From Fusarium oxysporum f. sp. lycopersici 4287 (taxonomy: Eukaryota; Ascomycota; Sordariomycetes; Hypocreales; Nectriaceae): a DNA stretch of 64,000 nt. Where the stretch lies: assembly GCF_000149955.1 (NCBI RefSeq), contig NC_030986.1, positions 5,435,624 through 5,499,623 on the forward strand, read 5' to 3'. The position numbers and the translations under genes were made by a program. The notes beneath the pieces were generated by a model. That model made no database searches, had not been told where the DNA came from, and worked only from the letters and a program-made list of their open reading frames with translations. Shown in pieces: positions 1 to 12,252 of the stretch. How positions within the stretch are numbered: the first letter of the stretch is position 1; each line of letters starts with the position of its first letter.

Positions 1-581
1 AAAAGAAGAAGGAAAACTTGCAGAAACATTGTTCTTGTTAATAGGTTAGGTGGAAGACACGGCAAATGCCTGCCTACCAAGATGGAGTGGAGTACCTTAC
101 TTCAGACTTGGACCAGCATCACCACGATAGCACCAAGTTCTACGAAAGATCAGACAAGAAGAGTCTTGAGTTCACGAAATAATAAAAAGATAATTTACTA
201 AGACTTCAAATAATGTCAGTGCTTATCATTCTTAATGTAAATAAGCCGTTGGAGGAGTTACGTCAAAGCACCAAAACACAAAAAATGAAAGCAACGAAAA
301 CGCTTACAATCAACATGTGGGAACAGTCGGAGGCGAACATCTCCTTTTTTTGCATCCGCTATTTATCTTGGACTAGAGCTTAATGAAACAACTTGATATT
401 CACGGGCCCCAAGGGAATGAAGGCAGATTGCTTTGTCTACCTAGTTGAGGTGGATATGCTCCTTACAAAAGTCTACAAAACATCCCTTCACTACCACCCA
501 TCCAGCCCATCCCAATTCAGCTACGTAGTACGTCAAGGGAAAATATTTGATCAAGAAATATCAAGGGAGACCTGTTGGGTT
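1..581. other. Intergenic, 3' side of the first gene
   Basis: No reading frame here looks like a protein. The 85-codon frame starting at 393 on the plus strand runs into the 3' end of the minus-strand gene and has no support of its own. Confidence 0.5.
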
Positions 582-2726
582 TCAAACAACGACAGAGAAC
601 GTTTTGACCACTCCCGGAGCACGTCCTCCAGACTCAGCCTCACGGGCTAGCACCTGGTCCATCTCATCTTTTAGTTCGCTGCTCTCATGATGACACACTG
701 AGTGACAGGTATAGTCCCAGCACCTGTAGCTTTGCCATTCAAGGGAGCCTGTAAGTGGTAGTTCAAAGTACTCTCGGTTCTTGTCACGCAAAGGCTCATC
801 CACCTCAAGCCACTTGATCTTGTTTGTCGGCGGCCAGAAGCCGTCAGGGAGAGGGACATTTTTCGACTTGTCACAACCAAGCCAAATCTTTCCTGACGCA
901 ACCATGAGAGGCGCCTCCATGTAATCGAGACGGATTTGCCCGAGAGATCGTTGATGGCCATCGGCGTATGTAAGGAGCATGCCGACAATTCCCACATCCT
1001 TAGAGTATCTCCAATTTCGGCATACAGCAACCGTCCTGACATCCCGAAGCTCCGCAGTTGACGCAAAGAAACCTTTGCCTGGGTAGGCAGTGGACTTGGA
1101 AGGGTTCGGAAGTGAAATGTCGATGGTGTGCTGGTCCCAAGTCGTTGCTTGTTCAAAGCCCAGCCAGAACGTTGCTCTGTTGGACTTGCAACATAGCATT
1201 CGAGATGGATCGGTCGGCGACAACGTAGTGATCGGCTGATAGGTGAACTTGCTGGGCTCTCCAGTTTGAAGACCGAGAACAAAGTTCCGGCCTTTATTCG
1301 TACGCATCTAGAATAGTATTAGTGTGTTTATACCTAGCATCGAGGGTATCATCGTAACTTGCAACAAGGGATTTATAGATTGGATGCCATGTATTGCCGC
1401 GACCTTCAATTCGAAGCCAAAGCTCCGCGATTCGCTCGTCTCGATCAACGGGTACGTAGAACCAATCACCTTCATGTTCGTTGCTCACATCCACCAACTG
1501 TGAAGATGGCCCTCCCATGTTGTTCGAGATGATGTCACAGATAGATTGCTCATCTATGAGAACGGAATAACCACGGCATCCAGGTAGATTCCAGTCAACT
1601 GCACGGATCGGCTCATTGTTGCGTCCTGGTAGAGGAGGAGCGAGCTGGGAAATGTCCAAGCCATCAGGCAGAACAGCCCAGCGCCTCTGTCGGTAGTCGG
1701 CCATTTCATTCTTTCTCTCAGTTATGGCCAAGTCACGCAGCTTCAGACCCTAAAAGCGCAAAACCAGTAAGTAAGTGAAGATCACCGGTATTGTCGAGGA
1801 TGGAAAAGTAACTTACATCGGTTTTGTATTTGAAGCTGAACGGAAGAGCCTTTCGACGGTTAACAACCCATCTCAAGCCTTTATCTCGATTTAGTGAAGT
1901 AGTGTTGTCATCTTGAGTGATGACAACTTCACGGATACCCAAACAGTCTTCGGCGAAGTAGACACTGACACGGATGCCGGAGGTAGCCTCGAAGAGCTTC
2001 GTGTCACTCTCGCTTTTACGAGTGGTGGAGAGAGACTTGATGTACTGGAGACCCTCAAACTCAACGTGCTGTGCCCAGATGGAACGCGACTTGGTCACCT
2101 GGAGGGTGGCATGCCGAGGTCCCGCAAAGTCTTTGTTTGACCAAACGTCGTTGATGAGCTTCATCGCATATTCGCTCAAGCAGTAACGGCCAATATTCTC
2201 ACAGATCTCGAAGGGAAGACGATATCCGACGATAGCCATGAGCTCTTGGGCAAACCTCTTCTTCAATCGACGTACGCGGGCTGCTTCAACGGATGGAAGA
2301 AGTTCAGTGTAGCCGACTCCGTAACTGGTACGGTCCCTGATGGCGCAATGAATGGAGTCAGCAAAAGGGAGACTTTTTGCAACCATGTGCACGCATTCTG
2401 AGTGGTAACCTTTCTCAAGGGGACGGCGACCTTTTGCAAAGTCCCAGCCAGTTGGCTCAATGCGCTCTGGCTCAATGTACTCACCTGCCCAGGTATCGAG
2501 CAAGTGAGGATTTCTGGGGTTGACTGTCGCGAGTTAGTAGGGGGTTGGGACAGATGATTTGACAAGGGTACATACAAACGACAATAGAGTCACATGGCTC
2601 AAACTTGAAGCAACATAGGCAGCATCTAGGCAGGACCTGCGGTTCCTCGTCTTCCCGAGGTTGAACAAACTCGTGGTACCAGTCTGGAAAATCAACTGGC
2701 ATGACATATAGCCCAGCGAGAGCCAT
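582..2726 (-). CDS. Large fungal protein of unknown function with Cys-rich N-terminus
   Basis: Function not recognised. Four exons read on the minus strand: 2726-2576, 2523-1817, 1749-1366 and 1307-582, giving about 655 residues. The first two introns are clear: GTATGT to GACAG with a CTACTAAC branch site, and GTAAGT to TTTTAG. The third junction is less certain: a frame change near 1308-1365 is bridged by a 58-nt intron with a weak GTTGCA donor and a CTAATAC branch site, so a frameshift is the alternative. Residues 30-50 hold closely spaced cysteines (RCCLCCFKFEPC), followed about 55 residues later by a His-Cys pair (HSECVH), which suggests a zinc-binding N-terminus. A later stretch, LPFEICENIGRYCL, resembles an F-box-like helix. 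The C-terminal half is rich in Trp and beta-type segments. It stands alone, with tRNA-Lys about 480 bp upstream. Confidence 0.7.
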
Positions 2727-3207
2727 TTTCCCGACTTTTCGATTTGTTCGGCTAGATGGGTAGAGATGATGTCGTCAGCTATCTCTCAAGGCAAGAAAGA
2801 TATGTGGCAGCGAAGGAAAAAGGACAAATAACGACGAGAGAAGTATCCTTGAGCTTTGGCAGTGAAGCCATATCCCAAGAATGAAAAAATGCGGCACTCA
2901 TTTATACATCTTTGGAGCCAGTCACCAGGACATCTAGCTTTTCAGGCAAAAGCAAGATATTAGGCAACAGTGAGGGCAATGAATATATATACGTGTTAAT
3001 TTGTGTCCTTTACCTTTGTGTTGGGGCTGAAGCCTCTTTTTAACTCTCAACCTTATCACAGCAGCACGAAACTTGAGTCACCAAAAGACTGTAGCCCGGA
3101 TGGTATCCTCATCGGCCAAGCCTATGACCTACCACAACACCACTACGAAACACCAAAACACCAAAAAAAGAAAGCCTCGCAAACGCTCGCAATCGAAATA
3201 TAGGAAC
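2727..3207. other. Intergenic region with probable promoter of the minus-strand gene
   Basis: No gene seen. It holds the upstream region of the minus-strand gene. An A-rich run near 3162-3172 reads as T7 on the minus strand and is the likely RNA polymerase III terminator of the tRNA just upstream. Confidence 0.4.
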
Positions 3208-3290
3208 AGCCCGATGCGGGGGTCGAACCCGCAACCTTGAGATCGCGTACTCGTAAGAGTCTCACGCTCTACCGATTGAGCTAACCGGGC
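3208..3290 (-). tRNA. tRNA-Lys (CTT) with a short intron
   Basis: The minus strand folds as a cloverleaf. The acceptor stem is GCCCGGT paired with ATCGGGC, the D arm is GCTCAATCGGTAGAGC, and the T arm contains GGTTCGACCCC. The anticodon arm is TGAGA / TCTCA with loop CTCTTA, so the anticodon is CTT. About 10 extra bases (CGAGTACGCG) sit one base 3' of the anticodon, the canonical nuclear tRNA intron position. The discriminator base is T (position 3208). Confidence 0.93.
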
Positions 3291-3441
3291 GTGGCTCTTA
3301 ATTGGATGAGGTGGCGTGGGGACGAGGGCGCTTGTGAGGGCGGGGAGCCCGTGATGATTCTTTTGGTGTTGAGGGGCAGTCAGTCACTTTAGAGTTCGCG
3401 AGATGCTGGAGTCAATTCTATTGATCGGTAGGTAAAGAGTT

Positions 3442-4391
3442 CTAATCTTCGCGACCAGTGCATCTTGTAATCTCGACAGCGTCCTTCAATTGTTAGCGAG
3501 AGTAATGACAGTGGTTGCATGGGGGTACTCACAGGAACACCGGTTGGCTCAAAGCTATGAACCAACTTACTCTCATACACCAGATTCGGATCCCCCTCCT
3601 CCTCATTAATCTTCTCCTCACCCTCTCTCTTCGCATACTGTTTCGCAGTTCTATCCGCAAACCCCTCCTTCTCATTCCCCCCCTTCGCCGCACGCTTCTC
3701 CGCAACACTACTCCTCACATACGCCAAATACGGTGGATTCCCCGGCTTGATGACGTTATCAGCCGCCAGAACACTACCCGGTCCTACGAGCCCCAAACGC
3801 TCACAGAGTTTAAGATCGCTCGTGTACGCGGGCTTGTAGTGGTCGAGGAACATGAGGTCGATTTTGGAGATTGTCCCGTTGGCGTGGAGGCGGGCTAGGC
3901 CTGCATCACTGGGGCCGACGATCACGCGGGCGATGTCGCGCAGGCCGGAGAGGTCGAGAAGGGATGTTATGACGGCGGCAAATTCGGGGTTGCGCTCGAG
4001 GGAGAAGTAGTGTGTGCCCCCGGATTCGCGGACGGCGTTGGCGAAGAGGAGGGTTGAGTAGCCAACGTAGCCTCCAAGTTCAACCTACACCAGTACCAGT
4101 CAGTAAGTTCCTCACAAAGGGTAAAGAGACCAATTGGCGTACCATGACTCTGGGCTTCACTTCAGCGATCAGATCTGTTACAATCTTGCCCTTGTCCTCA
4201 CCCACGTTCATGAGATACTTCTTCGTACGTCCAAACTCATCAATGGCTTGAAGGACACGCTCCGGCGAGCCTCGCAGCTCATCAATGTCTGACCGACCAT
4301 AGATGTAGTGCAGAAGCTCAATCTCACGCCCATCGTCGAAGAACGTTTCTTCTTGCTCAACGTAAGCTTTCTTTTCGTCAAAGGAGGGCAT
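3442..4391 (-). CDS. Catechol O-methyltransferase-like enzyme
   Basis: Predicted SAM-dependent, metal-dependent catechol O-methyltransferase of about 280 residues, close in length to animal soluble COMT plus a fungal insert. Exons are 4391-4143, 4084-3533 and 3483-3442. The introns are GTACGC to GTGTAG (58 nt) and GTGAGT to TGAAG (49 nt). The start is the Met of MPSFDEKK, the first good Met of the frame. Motifs: the SAM-binding LELGGYVGYS-like stretch right after the first splice site, the metal-binding LDHYKPAY, and ADNVIKPG. The usual ending VEITRCTG comes from the short third exon. A charged insert rich in Lys and Glu (about residues 215-255) is a fungal feature. It probably detoxifies catechols or other diphenols in the cytoplasm. 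No neighbour suggests a specific pathway. Confidence 0.9.
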
Positions 4392-5941
4392 TTTGTCGGT
4401 ATTGTGCAACAACAACACACCAGGTCAATATGCAGTGTGAACCGAGTAAAAAAGGAGCGGGAGCAATGAGCTATATGTACCTACACGAAAAAGATAAACA
4501 AAAGAATCGCGTCACGTAGTGTACCCGTCATTCATTCCCCTCACCAGCTGCAGCTTGACTGCAAGATGCATATGAGATGCTCACCGGTGCCTGCACTCGG
4601 GACCCCGATTGAGGGTCCTGGCGGGGAGAAGACCGTCCGGACACGGTCTTCGGGTGGGGGCTCCGGATATTCCCATGACGCGCACATGCAATTCTCGTCA
4701 TCATCTGCACAATCTGCTACCGTTAATTAATTAACGCGAGATAAGGTTCCCTAGTTGATCTGATGGTTTATTTTTATCGCCTCGAGAAAGTACTGTTACT
4801 GTCAGGTGTTAGTACTTCAGGTGACTGGGCATCCTCTGATCTGTTCAGATCTCGTCCTCGACCGCCACCTCGCACAGCATGCATGTCTCACAAGGTACAT
4901 TTCCTCGTCCAACAGATCAACTCCGTAATAAACTTGTATTACCTTTATCCCCGATCTTTCTCGCAATTACTATCAACCCGGCCTACCCCAGCCTAAGCAT
5001 CATCTCGAAATCAGAAAACAATTTCTCCTTTCCCTTGCGAAAACAACCCTTATAGAACCGTTTCCCTATAACCTGTCCCAAACCGAAACCTTTCCCCAAA
5101 CCAGTACAAATGAGAGACATGAAAGATAACTGACCCTGACCTTGATCCACCTTGAACCCCTTGAGATGCCATTTTTGTCTTCGTCTTTTTTTTTTAGTCT
5201 TTTTATGGTGTTTTCGCCGTATATAAACACATTCCTTTTCGCTCGCCGATTTGTGAGCATAAACAAACCCTTCAAGGTTCCCTTCCAATCCATTGCCATG
5301 GTATGCGCACCGACAACTCAAATGCCTCCATCGTGAAAGGAACTCCGAACGCGCCACGCAGTTGATGCTAACACATGCCGTAGTCGATTTCGCAGGCTGA
5401 TCGGTCGTCGTAAACAGAGTGAACGCCGTAAGAACCGCCCTGTTGGGTATATAGTTGCCGCTCCCACGGTGAGTCAGACCGACAATGTCGTCAAGGCCAG
5501 AGACTCCGAATCGTCTCAATCCCGAGACTGAGACTGTATCCATCCTGTCCGTTTCTTCATACCCGACACCGCTTTTCCTGCCCTCAAAGTATAAACGAGA
5601 CGATATAGCGACGCCCCAGTAATGTTCGAATGCAACTCCCAGTTCACCAATTCGTAACCTCCTGCTGAAAAAAAAAAAAAAACTAAAACTGAAAAACAAT
5701 GTCAACTCCCTAGTCGATGCCGTCCCTTCCAACACCTGTGACCTTGATTGTATCACCCGGCTCTCGCCAGATCCGAGTGCCCTGCAATGTTTGTACCGTC
5801 TTCAACTCGAGATGTGAGTTGCCAAAGACCGTACTCGCCAAAGATACCGACCGCAATGCACGTTTACCTCTGCGCCGTCCCAAATGCAACTTCAAATCCT
5901 GCGCCTTGTTGCTACCCCTAATCCTCAGTGAGCGGACCTTT
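4392..5941. other. Intergenic, homopolymer-rich
   Basis: There is no convincing gene between the methyltransferase start and the 3' end of the next minus-strand gene. A TTAATTAATTAACG block lies at about 4721. A T-rich run lies near 5188-5196 and an A15-16 run near 5668-5683. The long minus-strand frame at 4983-5756 contains a run of Phe and Ser encoded by the poly-A tract and looks like chance. Part of this may be 3' UTR of the gene ending at 5942. Confidence 0.45.
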
Positions 5942-7512
5942 CTAACCCCAGACACTAGCAGGAGCACCGAGACCGGACGACTGACCCCAGACACCGTTGC
6001 CACGTCCCCAGCCACCTGGGGAGGCAAGAGGAGTGGTGGATCGCTTCGATGAAGCTGAAGTTGTGGGTGTACCAGAAGGACGAGTTCCAATGGGAGCTAC
6101 AGAGGCACCAGCCTGGTTGGCCTTGGAACCAGGAGTCAGATCCCGAGAGGGAGAGCCGCCGGTTGGGCTGGATGTACTTGTACGGCTCTGGTTACCCACA
6201 GCGTTGTCAAAGACCTTGTTTGTGGGTCCAGCAGCCTGTGGGCTGACTGTGCTGTGAGGTCGCGAGTTGGGCTCGGTGGGAGGACCGTGTGCATCACCAC
6301 CAGAGGCGGGAGTGCCAGCCTCGCCAGTAGGGGGAGCACGGCCTACGCTGTCATAGGCAAGAGGGGAGTGCCCACGGATGCTTGAGGGTCCGCTAGGGAC
6401 AGGGGCACCTGTGCGGACATTACCAGTCTCATCCACGTATCCTGCCTTGTCTGCAAAAGGACCCTCACCATAAAGGGCACTTCGTTGACGGGCAATCAAC
6501 TCTCGCGTCTCCTCCTCAGACATGTGCTTGTTGGGCGGCAGAGGCACCTCGGAAAGGACGGCTACGTAGAAAAGCTGTTAGCCCATGCTCAACAAACTCG
6601 ACGATATTACATAGATGCTGCTCAAAATTGGGAGGGAAGAAACACGAGCGGCGTCTGGGCCAACGACATTTTCGGTCGCCCATGACCACATTATTTTTCT
6701 CTATATGCCATCTTGTTTCTTTGTCATAGTTGAATGTGCTACACAGTAGAGGGAGGCCTACTTCGCTGATATTGCTGCTCTGTGTGCAGGTTTCGAAGCT
6801 CTCGCTCCCGCTGAGCTGCCATCCGTCTCTTAGCCTGCATGACCTGCTCTGCCTCGTTGGAGCCTCGTGAAGGTTGATGACGCTGGTTTGCGTAGAAGTT
6901 TTGCAGATTGGGTCCCTGACCACGGGCGTCATCAAAGTTGTTTACCGAGTGCGGGCGGGGGCCGGGGGTGTGATGAGAACCACGGGAGTCTGCATGATCT
7001 TGTCAGTATGTTTGTTGGTACACTCAACCAGACCAGTTCATCCGTTCATGTCGGAACCTTTGGCAGGCTTAGCAGCGCAGGATAGAAAACTCACGGCGAC
7101 CACCCATTCCATAGCCCTTGCCAGACTTTTGCAAGTTCTCGTATGCTCGATCGACCTCTGAGATTGGGTCAGTTTGATTGATTCGTAGAGTCGAGTCTTG
7201 TTCGGATTTCGAATATGCCAGCCAAGTCGTGCCATCAGCACAGGCTTGAAGGACAATCGAACTCGACAAGATCTCTGAGCGTGCTCCATCACATACCATC
7301 GAATTGATACGAGAAGGCGTAGTCATCCTGGGGCTGAGGGCCGCTGGCGCCTGTACGAATCAATGCGTTAATTACAATTCTTTATCGGTCGATCGTGAAT
7401 CTGGCGTACCTGCGCGGACCGGAGTAGTCGAACCCTGGTGCTCCCAGTTATTCTGCTGGGTGCTGGGAGTAGAAGACGACCACTGGGCCTGAGGGTTGTC
7501 GTAGTAGGACAT
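5942..7512 (-). CDS. Conserved low-complexity protein, function unknown
   Basis: Five exons (7512-7410, 7350-7297, 7157-7095, 6989-6762, 6561-5942) join without a frame break into about 355 residues. Splice sites are mostly good (GTACGC to TACAG, GTATGT to CTCAG, GTGAGT to TGCAG); the last donor, GTAGGC, is weaker. The start is MSYYDNPQAQ, Gln- and Ser-rich. Residues about 55-75 are Gly/Arg-rich (GYGMGGRR). Residues about 110-150 form a charged Ala/Arg/Gln helix (MQAKRRMAAQRERELR), probably coiled coil. Then follows a compact block, SEEETRELIARQRSALYGEG, which looks like the most constrained segment. The C-terminal 150 residues are Pro/Ser/Thr/Gly-rich and probably disordered, ending GLGAPASVWG. 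The multi-exon structure and disorder suggest a scaffold or RNA-associated protein, but this is only inference. The upstream plus-strand DNA is very purine-rich, as expected for a long pyrimidine-rich 5' leader on the minus strand. Confidence 0.75.
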
Positions 7513-10500
7513 GTTGCAATGTTCTCGGGGTTGAATGGGAAAAACCGGGACGTAGACGATTCGGCTCGGGCTCTTTCAAATCTTGGACAATAAGGGTCTA
7601 TTGATAGAATGTCTGGTCAGTTTGGTGCTGTTGCGGAATGTTGACGACAGAATGCGACGGCGATGTGCAGCGCAATGCGAGGACGGTGCCAGAAACAAGG
7701 GCAATACGAAAGGTGATGAGGAAATTTGCCGCTGTGGCCGACGTCAAGATGCGCACCATCGGCCAGCTAAGACATGGATCCATCAAAAGGCACCACCTAA
7801 CGCTCCGGGGCCCCTCGTCGCAACACGTTGACAAATCGACCATAATCCTGTGCGTCGAGGTCTCGACTCACCCAAGAGAGATAAGAATATGATTAAGCTT
7901 TGTCGGTGACCTTTTCCGCTTCGTTGGAAAGTGAGCGCAAGGCAAGGTTTACGTTTACTCGCCACGGGCCGTATTCTCGGGAATAAACCACGCGAGGGTC
8001 TCGGAGGGACGGAGAAAAAGTGCGAAGAATTAAAAAATCGCAAGAAGTCGGTGACGAGACGAGAGACGAGTTTAACACGACGGACCAGAAGAACGCTGTC
8101 GAGACCAAAGCCGCTGCAAGGCAGACGGGAAAATCGAGGCGGAGGAAGAAATAGGAAGAGGTACCGTAAAGGTAAGAGGGAGAAAGGAAAGGGAAAAAGG
8201 TGGTGGTGGTTAAGATGATGAACAACTCGTCGACTTGGACAGGGCGTGACGGGATAGGTTGGGTTAGAATTGAATGGGGGGAGAAAAAAACCAGGGCCGA
8301 GTGAGCGGGAAAGGAGAAGGAGTAAGCCTAGCCTGGCTTCTCTTTGCCCATCAATCAATCAAATCAGGAAGTAGCGTCGTGTCGTGGGGAGTGGACAGTG
8401 GAAACTCACTGGACAGGAAGGACAGGGCATTTCCCAGTGGGCACAGGCCAGAGAGTGACTTTTGGGGGCGCGTAGTTGGCAGGTGCCAGTGCAGTTGAGG
8501 CCTGCGGGTAAATCGAGTACTTGAATCAAAGTATCGGCTGTTTTACGGCATGCAAATCATGGTGGTTCATTGTATGACAGCCTGGCCAGGCTAAAGGCGG
8601 AGTACATGAACTGCTTGTACCTCGATTGGCAGAACCTAGGTACAGGCAATCACGTTGCAGTACCTGCCAGGACGAAAGAATACTCGATCCATGAGATTTT
8701 TTGCGATGTCGGGGTATAAATGAGACATGCATTCTGTGATCGGATCGATTATTCCGATCCAAAGCAAAGCTGACATCTCTTCTCTCACTTTCTATTTTGG
8801 TGATTCCCCTACCATTGCGTTCTTTGACTGGTAACAAAGGAACTTCAATACAGCGCAGTACTGGCCTTCAACATGCCCTGGCGTAGAGTTGGTCCTGGCG
8901 CTGGTCGCCCGTTGTCCGTTGAACGCCCAGGCGCCGGGCCCAATCCTCTTTTGATTCGATAACGGGGCTAATAACGGAGTGTGAAATGACGACGTGTGGG
9001 GGGTGCCATTTCTCGTTTCTTGGCCCTTTTGCCAGCAACGCAACTCCACGCTCCACGATGCCAGCAGATGATGTCCACGACGGGTGGGTTGCCAGTGCAG
9101 CTGAAGAAAGGGAAACACTGTGCGAATTTACTGATTCTCGAAACATGAGGTTATCATCAACTTCAAACAGAGTATCGACCTCAGCCAATGCCTCATTCAT
9201 TAATGTGCGTCTACCGGAATCTGCAACAATTCAATCGCATTGCACTATGGCCCTAGCGGAAAATCACTGGACCCCGAGATAACGACACTGATCCAGCACC
9301 CTTCCCCGGGCAGGTTTATCCCGGCCTTTCACTAAACCTCGGCCGAAGCTCATCGCGCCATCCGCGGGCTTCCAGCGCTTCAGTGCTTCGCGATCTTCTG
9401 GGATGCCCAGGGTCTTTGCCTGCTCCATGCGTGTATCAAAAGCACACAGACATGACAAACCTCTCTCGTGAAGCACGGTTCAGGTACAACAGCGCAAACT
9501 TGCATGGGAGATGAACCAAGACGGGTCGCTTAGGGATGCACCTCATTCTGTAAACTTGGCGCTCCACGTATAACAGTGGGTTATACTGGCAAAGAAGGCA
9601 GATAAGTTTTGGATCGGCAATAACCAGTACAGATATATCCAAACATGAATCGCATTAACGCAATATCAACAATGGGTGTTGCACCGCAACAGCTTGCCAA
9701 AGCCCACTTACAATATCCTCTGCAATCAAAACGCGTGTTTCCACATCTTGGCACGTTCTCCTTCCCCTTTCTTCAAAGTCAACATCAATCGGAGGTATTG
9801 TCTTTTACATCTTCAAACGAGCAAGCCATCATCTTGATATTGTGGATACGCAAATTACCTTTATTTGAGCGTACCCCTTTTTCCGGGATTGCGGTCTTGA
9901 CTTGACCTGTGCTGGGGATTTTAGCGGGGTGCTCTTAGACGCCGATTCATTCCATGGGTTCGAGCTGTGGATTACCGCCAGCCAAAGTCACCTGAATCAC
10001 ACCTCCAAGTCTTGAGACTTGACATCTGCGATTCGCAAGAGCAATGTTTGAGGGGCAGGTTGTTTGGGTTACAAAGGTACGGCTCATGGGTTGCAGTCGT
10101 ACCTGCGAGTGTACCCGATATGACATGGTTGTCGGCAACTTGACGTCGGCTGAACGTTAAATAGCATGCATGGAGCTTGAGCTACCAACGGACGTGGACA
10201 GTTGCAGAAAGATATCACGCATATCTCTTGCAACGGATCGCAATACCTGTGACAAGAAACATGGCGGTGCAGCATGTTTCAATTGCGTATGGATATCTTG
10301 CAGTCGCTTCAGCTTTCACACGAAACATAAACGAGACTGGCCAGAACATTAATAAAGCCTCAAGCAATGAGCACTGTGTCACAAGTTGGAATGAAGGATT
10401 ACATTCAAATGAATTGCGGCGTTCGGGCCGTTGTCGATTCTCGCGATTGGAAAGCTGTCAGCCAAAGACGGACCTCCACTCAAAATGCCCTCCACCACCC

Positions 10501-12252
10501 GGTCACGGCGCATGTCAACATGATTCGATTCTGATGATACCCTGCCGGTCGTTGGGCGTTGAGCCTCTGACGCTCTTATTCCGCCTGGAAAATGGACCGT
10601 GGAATTGTCCCTCTGTTTTCTTTCATGCCATCATCACCGTGATACCACGAGATCAGCGCCCGTAGACATCCGGCACACCAGGCGGCACTTGGGACCCGGG
10701 ATTGGCCCGAAATGTTCGGAATGGTCCCCAAAGATTCCATTGACGATGATTAGGCTCTGTTATCTGAGACCTGGAGTGAGACATCCCCTGAGATGAGATC
10801 TCGAGCCGACTATCTTGATTTTGGCTTGTGATCCTCCCTGCCGTCGGCTCTGATGCTTATGCTTTAGCGAAGGTGACCGGAGGACGCTTCATCAAGAATG
10901 ACATCTTTGCGATACGTCTGTTCTTCATTCAGCTACTGACGATATTCCAGTTAGCACTCTGGGCGACAGGGATCTAAATGGATAGCCCCAGATGGGTGGA
11001 CAGACTTGGCCAAAAGGGTCCACCACCAAGGGAAGTCCACCTGTCATCGCGGGCAGGTCGTCGCTGTCTTCCAGAACATGCTTCAGATTGACTGGTCTGT
11101 CGCTTGATAAGCCTTCCGGTTATGCAGCAGCAGGCAACGGCTGTTACATTCTGACGCACAACGCATGTAAGGTCGGTCCAACGTGAAGTCTGCCTTGTGA
11201 CGACACCGGGCGACGTTATGTAGCCCACAGATGTGCTCTGTACGGCGACACCAATTCCATTTCCATCTCTACGCCACACGAGTCACTTTTAGCCAGCCAA
11301 GATGCGAAAACTATATGGGTCTGCCTGCCCGACTTTGGCAATTAATTCTCGAACCTTTGTCATCTTCGGATAAGCGTCCCAAAAGGTGAGCTTCCCCAGA
11401 CTGCTACCCCACAGTTATTGGTTCATTTGACCACATGTTGGACTCGTCAGCACCCATCATGCATTCTCGTCACCCGACGCCCCAAGGTTTTGACGTATTG
11501 TAACTGCACTTACCATTCGCGCTTCAATGCCCTCGAAGACGTTTCAAGACTCATTCTCAAAAATTGCACAAAACATCTGTTCTTCATGAGTTGCCGTGCC
11601 GCAAGTATCCATGCATTGTAATTGCTGTCATTAACCAATGGAACCTGAGATTTTTATCCATCAAGCATACACCAGGGACTCTAAGATCCAGATGACCTGG
11701 CCAAGACATGTTCAAGAGCGTTAGCATGGAATTGTCTCCCGGCCGCGGCCTATTCCTCCCAGTCGTAGGAGTTTGTGACCTTCCTATGTCATTTTTCTTC
11801 CATCAACGCTTATTAGTACATTCTAAGTAATGATCGAGCCTGCGCTTGAGTTTCCTGAAAGCCGCTCGTTTCGAAAGTAGCATCCTCGACGGTATGAATT
11901 GTTGAAAATCATCTTTTCAGGCGGGGGTTGGGCAACTAGTTGAGTTACGGTTGGAAAGCCTCATTGATTAGTTCGGAAGAATGTTGACAGGAAAGGCCTG
12001 TCGGAATACTATATATAATAAACCGGCCCCCCAGGCTCACCTACATTAATAGGAGTTGACGTTGAGCAGCTAATCACTTCTTAACCCTAGTAGTTGCAGT
12101 ATATGCACGATTACACATGTATGCACGGGTTCGTGCTATCAGGGAAATATCGTTTCAAACCGACTAAGCATCGTATATATCATAAGATAGTCTCATACTA
12201 TCCTAGACCCAGTACCCAACCCCTACCCCTACTCCCAGATAAACTCCCCAAT
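7513..12252. other. Long gene-poor region (4.7 kb)
   Basis: 7513-8400 is probably the 5' leader and promoter of the minus-strand gene ending at 7512. Between about 8000 and 8330 the plus strand is almost pure purine, i.e. polypyrimidine on the transcribed strand, typical of fungal 5' leaders. From 8500 to 12250 many frames of 60-160 codons occur on both strands, but none has recognisable domains or splice-linked continuations. A non-coding RNA or long regulatory region is possible but not shown. Confidence 0.5.

Noticed and set aside
671..1282. 203-codon minus-strand frame inside the first gene
   Set aside because: Overlaps the longer frame that joins the upstream exons; its composition (many Ser/Arg/Pro) is that of a shadow frame.
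4983..5756. 257-codon minus-strand frame
   Set aside because: Contains a long Phe/Ser run from the poly-A tract and no domain; likely chance in the spacer.
7783..8358. 191-codon and 110-codon minus-strand frames rich in Pro, Leu and Phe
   Set aside because: They arise from the polypyrimidine leader upstream of the 7512 gene; compositional artefact.
10177..10665. 162-codon plus-strand frame in the gene-poor region
   Set aside because: No recognisable motif, no splice-linked continuation, overlapping frames equally open.
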